Assembly: GCF_001440345.1 (NCBI RefSeq)
Contig: NZ_LJYX01000002.1
Coordinates: forward strand, 186,001-250,000
Reading direction: 5' to 3'
From: Colwellia sp. TT2012
Lineage (GTDB): Bacteria > Pseudomonadota > Gammaproteobacteria > Enterobacterales > Alteromonadaceae
DNA: 64,000 bases
Every line of letters starts with the position of its first letter. The first letter of the stretch is position 1. A model generated the notes under the pieces. That model saw nothing but the letters and a program-made list of their open reading frames with translations, was not told the origin of the DNA and did no database searches. The position numbers and the translations under genes were made by a program. This document shows, one piece after another, positions 7,665-16,392 of the stretch.

Positions 7665-10115
7665 TTATTGCATCATTTTACCAATAGCTTGTGATAATTC
7701 AGGCTCAGTGGCTAAGATAGGTTTGATTTTTTCACCAGGCAACCAAATAATATCCACCAAGGAAGTCGCTTTAATAGTATCAGCAGAAAAGCCAGAGAGT
7801 AACGATATCGCACTCACTGTTTCGCCCATACCTAAGACACTGGTAATTGTTTTGCCATCTTGTTCTCGTACTAGTTCCACTGTACCTCGCGTGATAATGC
7901 CTAAGGCACAAAAGGCTTTACCAGCCTTGGTTATTTCTTCATTGGTGTTATAAATACTGTGCTGCATTATGGCGTTAACTTTATCTTGGGTGCTTTTGGG
8001 CAGTTTTTGTAACCAAGCGAGCTGTTTGATTAACTGCTCGCCAGAAATTGAGCTTTCAATATTGGTCGCTTTATTGAGTGCCGCCATGCGTTTTTCCACC
8101 GCCATTATCATGCGCTCTGCTTCGGGTTTATCAAGTACCGCTTGTTTTAGTTGCTGCGTTATAACCGCTCGCTCGCGATACAATAGCAATCGACAAGCAG
8201 AGTAAGTTTCTAAGCTATGGATGATCTCTGGAAAGGCTTCGCGCAAACTGGTGATATAACACATTGTCGTTTTTTTGTTATCTTCGACCATAACATGTAC
8301 ATCTTCAGCGGCTATATCGTTGGGCGCTAACTCATCAATATGTGATTTAAGTTCACTTTGAGCCTGAATAAAGCCCCGGGCAACCTCATAACTTAATGAC
8401 AAACGATTAAAGCTAAGTTTTAGGGCGAATTTTTTCATTGTTTTAATATTTTTTAAAGCATTTAACAGTGGCGGTGTTTGCCATAAACTTTCTAGTTCAG
8501 TACGTGGTGCTATGGTGGGTGTGCCATCAAGGGCATGTTCAACCGAGGCTACGAGTTTGTTGGTCGCCCCTTCCCCCAAGGTGCCTTGTTCAAACTGAGT
8601 CCAATAATGTTTACGTTCAGTTTCGAGCAAACGTCGCCGGTAGGCAGTGATTAACTCTTTATCACTGATTTTATCTACTTGGGTTTGGATGCTGACCGCA
8701 TGAATACCGGAAATTTTTTTAACTTGTGGCCAATTGGCACCTTTTAAAAACTCATTGGCCATCATCTCGGGTAAGATAGCCGATAGGGTTTTATTTATTT
8801 CGCCACTGGCTTTATCTACTGTGGCTTGTTTTGCTTCGGGTAAACGATTAAGGGCTAACTTTTTAAGTAGCCAACCCATGCTGCCACCATTAATTAACAT
8901 GGTTAGTACGACAATGCCGGCGCATAAAAACAGGATCTGATCACCTATTTCTCTAGGTATGAGTTCATTTTGTGCCACGGTTAGTGCCAAAGCTAATGAT
9001 ACCGCACCGCGTAACCCGCCCCAAACTAACACAATAGCTTTTTCTCGGGTGATACCTATGCCAATACGTTTAAGTAATGGCATAAATAGCGCCACCGAAA
9101 GACTACGAATAACTTGTACACTAATATATAAAATCAGCAAAGCAAACCACATTTGGCTATTATCTAATTGCACTCTACCGGCGATGAGGGTGCCCACCAG
9201 TAAGAAGATAATAGTATTGGCAATATGAGCCATCATCTCCCAAAAATGATGTAAAAAACCACTGACCTCAGGAGAAATTTTAGTGCGGCCTAAGCTGGCA
9301 AACATTAACGCCAATACCACCACAGCGACTACACCGGAAACATGTAACGCTTCGGCGACCATAAAGGCCAGGTAAGAAACCACGATAGATAGCGTGATTT
9401 CAATCATGGGGTCGTTGAATATTCGACCAATCCAATGAATGACAATAAGACCAAAGAAAACGCCGATAAAGCCGCCAATAAATACTACCCGTAAAAAATC
9501 CCAAGCAATGAATAGTGGATTTATGTTTACTTCACTCGGGCTGACCACCATAGACAGAAATAGCATAAAAAAAACTATCGCGGTGCCATCGTTAAATAAT
9601 GACTCACCTTCAATCAAGGTCTCCAGTCGTTTACGCGAGCTTAATTCTCTCAGTAACGCCACCACGGCAACGGGATCGGTAGCACTAATGAGGGCGCCAA
9701 ACATAAAACATAAGGGCCAACTCCAATCCCAAGGAAAAGCATATTTTGCCAGTACGGCGGTTAACAGGGTTGCTACCATCAAACCTGGCACAGCTAGTAG
9801 TGCTATTTGGGAAAAAATACGGCGAAATAAATGCACCTCCATGGCGAAGGCACTTTCAAAAATTAGGATAGGTAGGAACAACCACAGGATTAAATGAGGA
9901 TCGACTTCGGCGATCATCAGTACAGTTTGCTCCATTAACGGTATATATTGCGCAAAGATGCCACTACGTTGGAGCAAACCGAGCGCTAAGCCAATAACCA
10001 ATAGCGCCACTGAATAGGGAATGGGAGTGTTTTTTAGGACATCACGGGTGATAGCACCAATTATTAGCGATAGCACCACAAATACCAGTACTAAAATGCC
10101 GGTATCAAAATGCAT
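7665..10115 (-). CDS. CPA1-type Na+/H+ antiporter with C-terminal cyclic-nucleotide-binding-like domain
   Basis: An 816-residue protein. Residues 1 to about 420 form the membrane domain, with CPA1 motifs FGALISATDPVAVVALL, LIEGESLFNDGTAIV and WGGLRGAVSLALAL. A long cytosolic region follows. The last ~120 residues (from about 690) resemble a Crp-type cNMP-binding fold, ending in GIITRGTVELVREQDGK, VLGMGETVSAISLLSG and ATSLVDIIWLPG. The layout resembles plant SOS1 and sperm NHE exchangers. It should exchange cytoplasmic Na+ (or K+) for protons. Whether the tail binds a nucleotide is unknown; I do not see a clear phosphate-binding-cassette arginine. Confidence 0.85.
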   Translation of the reverse strand: MHFDTGILVLVFVVLSLIIGAITRDVLKNTPIPYSVALLVIGLALGLLQRSGIFAQYIPLMEQTVLMIAEVDPHLILWLFLPILIFESAFAMEVHLFRRIFSQIALLAVPGLMVATLLTAVLAKYAFPWDWSWPLCFMFGALISATDPVAVVALLRELSSRKRLETLIEGESLFNDGTAIVFFMLFLSMVVSPSEVNINPLFIAWDFLRVVFIGGFIGVFFGLIVIHWIGRIFNDPMIEITLSIVVSYLAFMVAEALHVSGVVAVVVLALMFASLGRTKISPEVSGFLHHFWEMMAHIANTIIFLLVGTLIAGRVQLDNSQMWFALLILYISVQVIRSLSVALFMPLLKRIGIGITREKAIVLVWGGLRGAVSLALALTVAQNELIPREIGDQILFLCAGIVVLTMLINGGSMGWLLKKLALNRLPEAKQATVDKASGEINKTLSAILPEMMANEFLKGANWPQVKKISGIHAVSIQTQVDKISDKELITAYRRRLLETERKHYWTQFEQGTLGEGATNKLVASVEHALDGTPTIAPRTELESLWQTPPLLNALKNIKTMKKFALKLSFNRLSLSYEVARGFIQAQSELKSHIDELAPNDIAAEDVHVMVEDNKKTTMCYITSLREAFPEIIHSLETYSACRLLLYRERAVITQQLKQAVLDKPEAERMIMAVEKRMAALNKATNIESSISGEQLIKQLAWLQKLPKSTQDKVNAIMQHSIYNTNEEITKAGKAFCALGIITRGTVELVREQDGKTITSVLGMGETVSAISLLSGFSADTIKATSLVDIIWLPGEKIKPILATEPELSQAIGKMMQ

Positions 10116-10211
10116 AATCCTTACCTAGTTGTTACGGGCGGATTCACTAAGTATAGTAAAATTTATAGTAAACCGGATTGAGCGACTTACTAAGTGATGT
10201 TAATTTAATAT

Positions 10212-10243
10212 AACACTATGTTAATAATATTTGACATAGTGTT
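10212..10243. promoter_or_regulatory. Inverted repeat overlapping a TTGACA -35 element
   Basis: AACACTATGT and its exact complement ACATAGTGTT are separated by 12 bases. The consensus -35 hexamer TTGACA (10231-10236) overlaps the right arm. This is a likely operator in the control region of the membrane protein/XRE operon; the matching -10 is not clear. Confidence 0.5.
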
Positions 10244-10260
10244 TGTTTGGTATTACCTTG

Positions 10261-10278
10261 TGTTAAGTTTACTTAACA
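10261..10278. promoter_or_regulatory. Perfect 18-bp palindrome, candidate operator
   Basis: TGTTAAGTTTACTTAACA reads the same on both strands and lies 24 bases before the membrane-protein start, near the expected transcription start. It is a good candidate binding site for the dimeric XRE regulator encoded second in the operon. Confidence 0.55.
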
Positions 10279-10301
10279 TTGTAAAGGTAGGAAGGTTAGC
10301 T

Positions 10302-10787
10302 ATGATTTTTAAAAATAGTAATTTTAGTGAGCAAACCGCATGGATTAGTGTGATTTTCACCCTAGTCATCGCCTGGTATTATGCCAATGGTATCACTCAG
10401 CTTGAGGGCACATTCGCTAGCCATGCAGAGCAAATAGTTGCCTTATGGGCGAGCACAATAATCGCCAGTATCATTTTTGTTATCATTGCTTTTACCATTT
10501 TAGCTGTTATTAGAAAGGTGAATGGTGACGGTGAAGACATCTCTTTGATTGATGAAAGAGATGAACTTATTGAAGCTAGAGCGACTAGATGGGCTTACTA
10601 TAACTTGAGTACTTGCATCATTATTTTGTTTGTCCATATATTTTGCCAAGGCGTTATTACTAATTACCCCTTTTTCACTAACGTCCCTCCCATCGACTTT
10701 CTCATTCACGGCTTAATGTTTTCAGGCCTATTGGTTGAGTTTGTTTTACGGGCGACACAAATTTATCGGTACCGCAAAGCTGCTTAG
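10302..10787 (+). CDS. Four-helix membrane protein paired with XRE regulator
   Basis: A 161-residue inner-membrane protein with four hydrophobic segments and a central charged loop DERDELIEARATRWAYY, resembling the DERDE motif of DUF2178-like proteins. ATG at 10302 is chosen because AGGAAGG ends 7 bases upstream; a longer frame opens at 10218 but would run through the promoter/operator region. The next gene encodes an 81-residue HTH protein, a common pairing in which the regulator controls the membrane protein. Function unknown. Confidence 0.65.
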   Translation: MIFKNSNFSEQTAWISVIFTLVIAWYYANGITQLEGTFASHAEQIVALWASTIIASIIFVIIAFTILAVIRKVNGDGEDISLIDERDELIEARATRWAYYNLSTCIIILFVHIFCQGVITNYPFFTNVPPIDFLIHGLMFSGLLVEFVLRATQIYRYRKAA

Positions 10788-10848
10788 CAGGAGAGTTAAT
10801 GTGCCTAGTACAGGTAAACAATAAAGGTAAATAGTTAAGGTGAAAAAC

Positions 10849-11094
10849 ATGAGTAAAAAAGCGAAAGGCGTTATTAGTAATCAGTTAAGAAAAAAGCGTT
10901 TTGAAAAAGATGAGATGACTCAACAAGAATTAGCTAAAGCCATAGGGGTAACCCGTCAAACGATTGCGGCTATCGAGGCTGGCAAGTACTCACCGTCATT
11001 AGAGGTGGCCTTTTGTTTAAGCGATATATTTTCCAGCCCTCTTGATGAGTTATTTCAGTGGCAAGCCAATGACAGTGACACTAGCAAAGTGTAA
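10849..11094 (+). CDS. Short XRE-family transcriptional regulator
   Basis: An 81-residue protein that is nearly all helix-turn-helix: [20 protein letters not shown], then [20 protein letters not shown], then [11 protein letters not shown] and PLDELFQ. This is the compact YgzD-like form of Cro/C1 regulators. ATG at 10849 has AAGG 8 bases upstream; GTG at 10840 would add three residues and overlap that site. It follows the membrane protein by about 60 bases and probably represses the shared promoter through the palindromes at 10212 and 10261 (inference). Confidence 0.8.
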   Translation: MSKKAKGVISNQLRKKRFEKDEMTQQELAKAIGVTRQTIAAIEAGKYSPSLEVAFCLSDIFSSPLDELFQWQANDSDTSKV

Positions 11095-11188
11095 GTGAAT
11101 GAAATTAGCCTATCATCTTAAATTAATGTAATCAATTCTCATTTGCTTTGGTAAAGCTATTGCTTAAAACCCTGCCTCGCTTTATTAT

Positions 11189-11221
11189 AATTGCAAATAA
11201 TAATTGTTATTATTTGCAATT
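11189..11221. promoter_or_regulatory. Perfect 15-bp palindrome resembling a Fur box
   Basis: AATTGCAAATAATAA and its exact complement flank TTG. The core TAATAATTGTTATTA matches the Fur 7-1-7 consensus at 11 of 14 positions. It ends 17 bases before the first gene of a PepSY operon, where a bound iron repressor would block transcription or ribosome loading. Confidence 0.6.
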
Positions 11222-11238
11222 GAGGTGTAGAGAGTGTT

Positions 11239-11574
11239 ATGTTTTTAAGTTTTATTCCTGCCTGGTTTGCCTGTTGTATTTTATACGGCTCAAGTTCAAA
11301 GCAAAAAGTCTTCAAAAAATCGCTACCAATATTAGTCAGTAGAGTCACTGTGGTCATACTACTGGCGTTGATGTTAATCATTTTATTACAGCATCTACCA
11401 ACAGTTTCTGCTTTGATAACAGCTTTGTCATTACTCTGTTGCTTTTTACCCTTAGTCACCTTGATCAGTGCTTATAAAAAATATTACTTGCAGCTCAGCA
11501 GTGCCTTAATTTGTTTGTTGGCGCTTTCTTCGCCTTTTGTCAGCTGGCTAGCTGTTATGGGAGTTAATGCCTGA
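11239..11574 (+). CDS. Small membrane protein of PepSY operon (DUF3325-like)
   Basis: A 111-residue protein with four predicted membrane helices. I do not recognise it with certainty. The order of features (first helix, a short basic SSKQKVF loop, two helices, a SAYKKYY loop, last helix) parallels DUF3325 proteins such as the one ending at 6242. Its stop overlaps the next start by one base (TGATG), so the two are coupled. A role in iron uptake follows from the PepSY gene downstream and the Fur-like palindrome upstream. Confidence 0.6.
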   Translation: MFLSFIPAWFACCILYGSSSKQKVFKKSLPILVSRVTVVILLALMLIILLQHLPTVSALITALSLLCCFLPLVTLISAYKKYYLQLSSALICLLALSSPFVSWLAVMGVNA

Positions 11575-11828
11575 TGTGGTCACGTACTTTTGCGGGCCTG
11601 TTATTAGGCTTATTGATCTCTATTTCTGTGGTGTTAAATCTTAACCTGCTGGTACCAATAAAAGAAGATACCATGTTGCTCATCGGACTGTTGTGCGCCT
11701 TCCCTATATGGGCAGGTATGCAAGTCTGGGCTTATTCTTTTACTAGTGCAAAAAAGGCTTGGTTAAAGTTAACCTTAGTCCTTACTCCGTCTGTTGTACT
11801 TAACCTTCTACTACTTGTCCTGCGGTAA
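11574..11828 (+). CDS. Small membrane protein of PepSY operon (DUF3649-like)
   Basis: An 84-residue protein with two to three hydrophobic helices. The opening RTFAGLLLGLLISISVVLNL resembles the RVLAALxGGYxLA helix of DUF3649, and the second half contains FPIWAGMQVWAYSF. It sits between the preceding small protein (one-base overlap) and the PepSY protein (three bases away), so this operon carries the same three kinds of parts as the 3960-6242 operon in a different order. The family assignment is tentative. Confidence 0.55.
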   Translation: MWSRTFAGLLLGLLISISVVLNLNLLVPIKEDTMLLIGLLCAFPIWAGMQVWAYSFTSAKKAWLKLTLVLTPSVVLNLLLLVLR

Positions 11829-11831
11829 TTA

Positions 11832-13487
11832 ATGATGAAACGTGATGCACTCAAAGCGCTAACCAATGCTCATGCTTGGGTTGGCCTAATTATTTCCACC
11901 ATATTATTTATTATCTTTTTTGCCGGTTCGTTAAGCTTGTTCCGTGAAGATATCATTTCTTGGGAACGCGACCCTTACTTTGTCAGCAGTGAAAGTGGTG
12001 CAAGTTTTTCCATTGATGCGGTAATTAGCCAAGTAGTAAATGATTATCAGGTCAATACCCATGGCTACTTTATCTTGCAGATGCCAACAGACGAGCAGCC
12101 AAGCACTAATATTTATTTTGAAGAAAAAATACCAGCAGAAGAGCAGCAAGAGCATGCTCTAGATAAGCAGCTAGACGATCACATAGATAGGCACCTAATC
12201 ATTTCACCGGATGGTAAAGTACTGGGTGATGGCAATGCTTTTGATTGGGGCAATTTTTTATATCAACTGCATTACAATTTACATATTCCTGAAGTGGGTT
12301 TGTATTTTGTCGGCGTAGTGACCTTATTCTTTTTTGTCGCGCTGTTAAGCGGTGTCGTCATTCATTGGCGTAAAATAATAGCTAAGTTCTTTCAATACCG
12401 TAAAGACGGTAAAAAAGATAAATTACTCGATGCCCATAACTTGATAGGCGTCATGGGTTTACCTTTTCATCTTATGTACGCATTTTCAGGTTTGGTATTT
12501 AATCTATTAATTGTTTACCAAATATCTTATGCGGTTGTCCTGTATGGCGGTGATCAAGGTAAGTTATTTAAAGCCGCAGGTGTGGTTGATGTTCACCTTG
12601 ATGAAAGCAATGTTGCCATACCTGTACAAGGTTTAGATAAGTTATTGCTAACAGCAAAGTTATCCCTAGGGCAGGTAACTATAATACGTATGTCTATCGA
12701 CCATTTTGGCGATGAAAGTGCCTCGGTCACTTTTCGTGGCGATGATAAAAGTCAATTTTCAACGCGTAAAGAAGTGACTTACCATATCGCCTCGGGTCGT
12801 GAGCTTTATCTGACCAAAAATAATTATGATAATGATATCCGCGGTGGTTTAGCGGTTATTGCCAGCTTACACTTTGGTGATTTTGCTGGCTATTCACTAC
12901 GCATGTTGTTTTTTGTCTTGGGCATAGGTACCTGTTATATCATTTTAACCGGCAACTTAATGTGGTTACAAAAAAGAGCTAACTTGCGCAGTGAAAAACA
13001 AAATAAACTTGGCTTACAGCTGGTTAAGGCCATGACCACAGGTGGTTTTATTGGCACTATCTTTGCCACTGCGGTAGGTTTTATTTGCGCTAGGTTATTG
13101 CCGATAGACTTACTAGACCGTAGTGATTTAATTGGCCAAATTTTCTTTGCTTGTTTAGCAGCTAGCTTGATTGTCTCATTGCTTATTAAAGCGCAACAGC
13201 AATTCGCGGCAATCTTCTTAAAAATTACCGCACTGGCGTTAGCGTTAATACCTGTTTTAGATTGGCTAATGTTGTCACAAGGTATTGTGGTTATGTTTAA
13301 AGCAGGGCATTTTGATGTGCTTATTGTCGAAGTAATGCTGTTAAGTTTAGCGTTATGTTGTTGGTTAGTTTCGTCTAGGTTATTTAGTAGCGCAGAAGCT
13401 GTTGTTAATGAGCAGCCAATAAGCCTGAATGACCTTGCTGAAAATTTAATAGCTGAAGGTATACCATCAATTAAAGTCACTAGTTAA
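11832..13487 (+). CDS. PepSY-associated transmembrane protein (iron uptake)
   Basis: A 551-residue inner-membrane protein starting NAHAWVGLIISTILFIIFFA, the PepSY_TM first helix. Other helices lie near 153-177, 206-232 and 355-377, with four more in the C-terminal third. Conserved histidines occur in QLHYNLHIPE, DAHNLIGVMGLPFHLMY and ASLHFGDFAG. It is a distant paralogue of the protein at 4255-5919, with a similar length and helix plan. It is the last gene of its operon and converges on a TonB-dependent receptor, sharing a two-way terminator. It probably supports the iron chelate imported by that receptor. Confidence 0.82.
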   Translation: MMKRDALKALTNAHAWVGLIISTILFIIFFAGSLSLFREDIISWERDPYFVSSESGASFSIDAVISQVVNDYQVNTHGYFILQMPTDEQPSTNIYFEEKIPAEEQQEHALDKQLDDHIDRHLIISPDGKVLGDGNAFDWGNFLYQLHYNLHIPEVGLYFVGVVTLFFFVALLSGVVIHWRKIIAKFFQYRKDGKKDKLLDAHNLIGVMGLPFHLMYAFSGLVFNLLIVYQISYAVVLYGGDQGKLFKAAGVVDVHLDESNVAIPVQGLDKLLLTAKLSLGQVTIIRMSIDHFGDESASVTFRGDDKSQFSTRKEVTYHIASGRELYLTKNNYDNDIRGGLAVIASLHFGDFAGYSLRMLFFVLGIGTCYIILTGNLMWLQKRANLRSEKQNKLGLQLVKAMTTGGFIGTIFATAVGFICARLLPIDLLDRSDLIGQIFFACLAASLIVSLLIKAQQQFAAIFLKITALALALIPVLDWLMLSQGIVVMFKAGHFDVLIVEVMLLSLALCCWLVSSRLFSSAEAVVNEQPISLNDLAENLIAEGIPSIKVTS

Positions 13488-13553
13488 AGTTATTCGTTAA
13501 GTTCAGCCGCTAAGGTAAATCTTTAATATTTTTTAGTAGCTAGCGTAATGAAT

Positions 13554-13586
13554 AATAAAAAAGGAGCCACTGACTCCTTTTTTATT
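13554..13586. terminator. Two-way rho-independent terminator
   Basis: A 13-bp perfect stem (AATAAAAAAGGAG / CTCCTTTTTTATT) encloses a 7-base loop. A and T runs on either side make it active in both directions, ending the PepSY operon (+) and the receptor gene (-). Confidence 0.88.
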
Positions 13587-13619
13587 GGTTATTTCTAGTA
13601 CATATAAAAGCTTATTTAA

Positions 13620-15941
13620 TTAAAAACTGCCTCGAACACTGACGCTAATTTGTCGAGGTTTACCTAGGGTAATATAATGGCTTTGTCTGGTGGCAATGTA
13701 TTCATCATCAAAAATGTTTTTGCCAATTAAATAGACTCCGACACTTTGCCATTCATAACCTAGTTGCATATTTACCAGAGTACGGCTGTCATTATGCAAG
13801 TCAAAGTTTGGATCTTCTTCTGTCAGACCTCGAGCGTATGGGTTAACGTCTGCTAGTGAGTCACTGGCATAATTGGCATTAACATCAGCAAAGAAGCCAT
13901 TATCAGCTACATAGGTACCGCCTAGTGTGGCAGTCCATTCAGGTGAGTTAGCAAAGCTACGACCCGATAGGTCAATGCTTCCTTCACCTGGTATCTCCAA
14001 GATGTAGTCAGTAAATTCACTCTTCGCCTGACCGAGTGCTGAATAGAATTTCAACTGATTATTAAGCTGATAATTTACTTCCACTTCAAAACCTTTTACC
14101 GTTGATTTAGCGGCATTACTGGTTTCGGTATCAAAAGTATTTTCAGATAACTGTGCCACCACTTGTTGATCTTGCCAATCAAGATAAAAAATATTGGCAT
14201 TCGCTATTAAAGCACCCTCTAACCAACTAGAACGTAAAGATAGCTCATAGTTATCGGTATACTCAGCATCGTATTGGAATGACTCTGCTCGCGCATCATT
14301 GGTGCCTACGCCACCTGAACGGTAGCCTTTTTGAAAAGTAAAACTGGTGGTTAAGTCTTCGCTCCAGTGATAGCTGGCGCCTATTTTAGGTAATAGCGTA
14401 TTAAAGTCAGCATCAACCAGCGGGCTAGTATTGCTCGCTTGTTGCACTGTGCCGAGAATGTATGCATTTAATCCGGTAACTAAAGGAATGAGGCCTTGAT
14501 AGGGCGTGCCTTGATAACTAGCGGGATCAGGCATTAATTGGCTATTTAGCAAGCTTAAATTTGTGCTGCCAGCATTTTGTTGTTGCTCATGATCCCAACG
14601 TAAACCGGCATAAATATCCCACTGTTCACTTACTTGATAGACAAAGTCAGTGAAAAAAGCATAGCTAGTTACTTCACTTTCTGTGGTTGAAGTATTTAAA
14701 TAACTTACTGGGTCAAAAGCACTGTACTGACTGATAACTAAATCAGCGGTACCAGCATCTAAGCCATAGTTTCTTTGCAAGAAGCCGCTATCTAAACCAA
14801 TACTCGCTAAGCGGGTATAAGAAGTACCAGAAAGATCGGTGTGTATTTCTTCATTGGAGTAAAAAGCACCGATAATGCCCTGCAAGTTTTCATAATCAAA
14901 ATTAAAGCGCAGTTCCTGACTGAGGCTATCAACATCGGCCTGATAAAGTCGGGTACCCAAATCTTCCGGGGTATTGTCACCATCCCAGTCATAACCTGAA
15001 TTGACAGCAGAATAGGCGGTAACGCCGGTGAAACTCCATTCATCGTTGAGCTGATAGTCAACGGCTAGGGTGATCAAGTCGGCATCATAAAACTGTTCTT
15101 GTTTATCATTGTTATTGGTATAACGTTGTTCATAGGTGCTGCCAGTTTCTGCTTGATAAACACCGGAGGTGCCACGGGTGTTTTTAGCATGGGTGTAGCT
15201 TAGTTGTACTTCAAGATCTGGTATGGCATCGGGAGTCAGTAGAACTTTCAATCGATAGAGATCATCTTGATTAAAGTCGCTGGTCTCGTTACGGGTAATA
15301 TTGGTATTAAAGCCGTCTATTTCCTTATGCTCGCCGCTAAAGCGGAAGGCGAGTTGGTCTTCGATAATACCGCCACCAAAAGCGATCGCAGCTTCTTTTT
15401 CACCGTATGCACCGCCCTGTAAGCGATAAATACCTTGCCATTCATCGGTGGGCTTTTTGGTGTTTAAAATTACCGCACCCGCTAAAGCATTACGACCTTG
15501 TAGTGTTGATTGGGGGCCTCGTAAAATTTCTACTTGTTGTGCGTCCCAAGTAGAGAAACCACCGCCGATTATCATCTGCCTTGGTAGCGCCGCGCCATCA
15601 ACATAAACACTGGCTAAATAGCTATTACCGCCACCAGAAACATTTTGACCGTTTATGCCTCGAATGCTAAAGCCATTTGAAGGCGTTGCATAAGCATTGG
15701 CGGTAAAGCTAAGAGCATCATTAAAATTAGTTATATTTTGTTGTTCAAATTGCTTACTGGTGATAACAGCGACACTGGTGGTGGTTTCTTGCAGAGTCCG
15801 AGCAATTTTCTGACCAGTGACAATAATTCTTTCAATTTGTTGTTCTTGCACAACGGCTTGCTCAGTATCAGTATTTGCGTTGACTGTGGCAGAAAATAGC
15901 AAACCAGTACTGATTGCGCTGGCCACGAGAGATAATTTCAT
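13620..15941 (-). CDS. TonB-dependent outer-membrane receptor
   Basis: A 773-residue receptor with a signal peptide (cleavage near VNA, residue 23), TonB-box-like IERIIVTG at 36-43, a plug domain at about 50-165 (VITSKQFEQQNITNFNDALS, FSIRGING, VYVDGA, QVEILRGPQSTLQGRNALAG), and a barrel ending VRGSF with the classic terminal Phe. It imports a TonB-dependent substrate. The Fur-like site just upstream and the convergent PepSY operon make a ferric siderophore the likely ligand, although the plug motifs also occur in receptors for other nutrients. The start is well supported by the signal peptide. Confidence 0.88.
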   Translation of the reverse strand: MKLSLVASAISTGLLFSATVNANTDTEQAVVQEQQIERIIVTGQKIARTLQETTTSVAVITSKQFEQQNITNFNDALSFTANAYATPSNGFSIRGINGQNVSGGGNSYLASVYVDGAALPRQMIIGGGFSTWDAQQVEILRGPQSTLQGRNALAGAVILNTKKPTDEWQGIYRLQGGAYGEKEAAIAFGGGIIEDQLAFRFSGEHKEIDGFNTNITRNETSDFNQDDLYRLKVLLTPDAIPDLEVQLSYTHAKNTRGTSGVYQAETGSTYEQRYTNNNDKQEQFYDADLITLAVDYQLNDEWSFTGVTAYSAVNSGYDWDGDNTPEDLGTRLYQADVDSLSQELRFNFDYENLQGIIGAFYSNEEIHTDLSGTSYTRLASIGLDSGFLQRNYGLDAGTADLVISQYSAFDPVSYLNTSTTESEVTSYAFFTDFVYQVSEQWDIYAGLRWDHEQQQNAGSTNLSLLNSQLMPDPASYQGTPYQGLIPLVTGLNAYILGTVQQASNTSPLVDADFNTLLPKIGASYHWSEDLTTSFTFQKGYRSGGVGTNDARAESFQYDAEYTDNYELSLRSSWLEGALIANANIFYLDWQDQQVVAQLSENTFDTETSNAAKSTVKGFEVEVNYQLNNQLKFYSALGQAKSEFTDYILEIPGEGSIDLSGRSFANSPEWTATLGGTYVADNGFFADVNANYASDSLADVNPYARGLTEEDPNFDLHNDSRTLVNMQLGYEWQSVGVYLIGKNIFDDEYIATRQSHYITLGKPRQISVSVRGSF

Positions 15942-15954
15942 TACTACACCTTGT

Positions 15955-15973
15955 GTTAATGATAATCGGAATG
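15955..15973. promoter_or_regulatory. Candidate Fur box upstream of receptor
   Basis: GTTAATGATAATCGGAATG matches the 19-base Fur consensus GATAATGATAATCATTATC at 14 positions, including an exact central GATAATC. It lies 14 bases before the receptor ATG. Confidence 0.55.
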
Positions 15974-15994
15974 ATATCTATTAGTATTAAGTGG

Positions 15995-16276
15995 TCGGAT
16001 GTTATCAGTAACAGCCGTTGGCATCAATTATTTAAAGGCACATTAATCACGCAACAATACTTACGCGGCGAAAAACTGATTAAACCTCTGCAACAAATAG
16101 TGGAAGAAACCGCAGAGGTGTATCGAGCAAGGTTAATTGATATCAGCTGGTTTATGCGCATTCTAAATGAAAGCATTGCCGTACAAGCCAACAAAGAAGA
16201 TAAATGCACAGGCAGATTCTGGGAAGGTCGTTTTAAATCCCAAGCCTTATTAGATGAAGCCGCTGTTATCACTTAA
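15995..16276 (+). pseudogene. N-terminal fragment of REP-type (Y1/IS200-like) transposase
   Basis: The + strand encodes SRWHQLFKGTLITQQYLRGE, later YRARLIDISWFMRILNESIA and NKEDKCTGRFWEGRFKSQAL, which is the central block of RAYT-type transposases. The frame ends four codons after ALLDEAA, where intact members continue CMxYVDLNPIRA. The catalytic N-terminus with the HUH motif is also missing. The C-terminal counterpart of this family appears twice on the other strand (16707 and 19126), so the gene has been split and inverted. Confidence 0.7.
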
Positions 16277-16392
16277 GTACGACAGGCGTTATTCACAGTC
16301 AATATTTTTCTTGGTATGGTATTCGCTAGGCCTCAAGAATTTTCATTGCCAAAAGTAACGCACACCACTTATTTCTTGGTCCAGCTTTAACT
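16277..16392. other. Non-coding stretch
   Basis: No gene or structure was recognised between the transposase N-terminal fragment and the VOC fragment. Confidence 0.4.

Noticed and set aside
9439-9897. Long antisense frame (152 codons) in the antiporter gene
   Set aside because: It lies opposite conserved CPA1 motifs and has a low-complexity basic translation.
11157-11459. Antisense frame over the small membrane protein gene
   Set aside because: It crosses the Fur-like palindrome and lies opposite a better supported gene with a coupled neighbour.
12935-13480. Long antisense frame (181 codons) in the PepSY gene
   Set aside because: It is a shadow of a well supported membrane-protein gene; the translation shows no domain.
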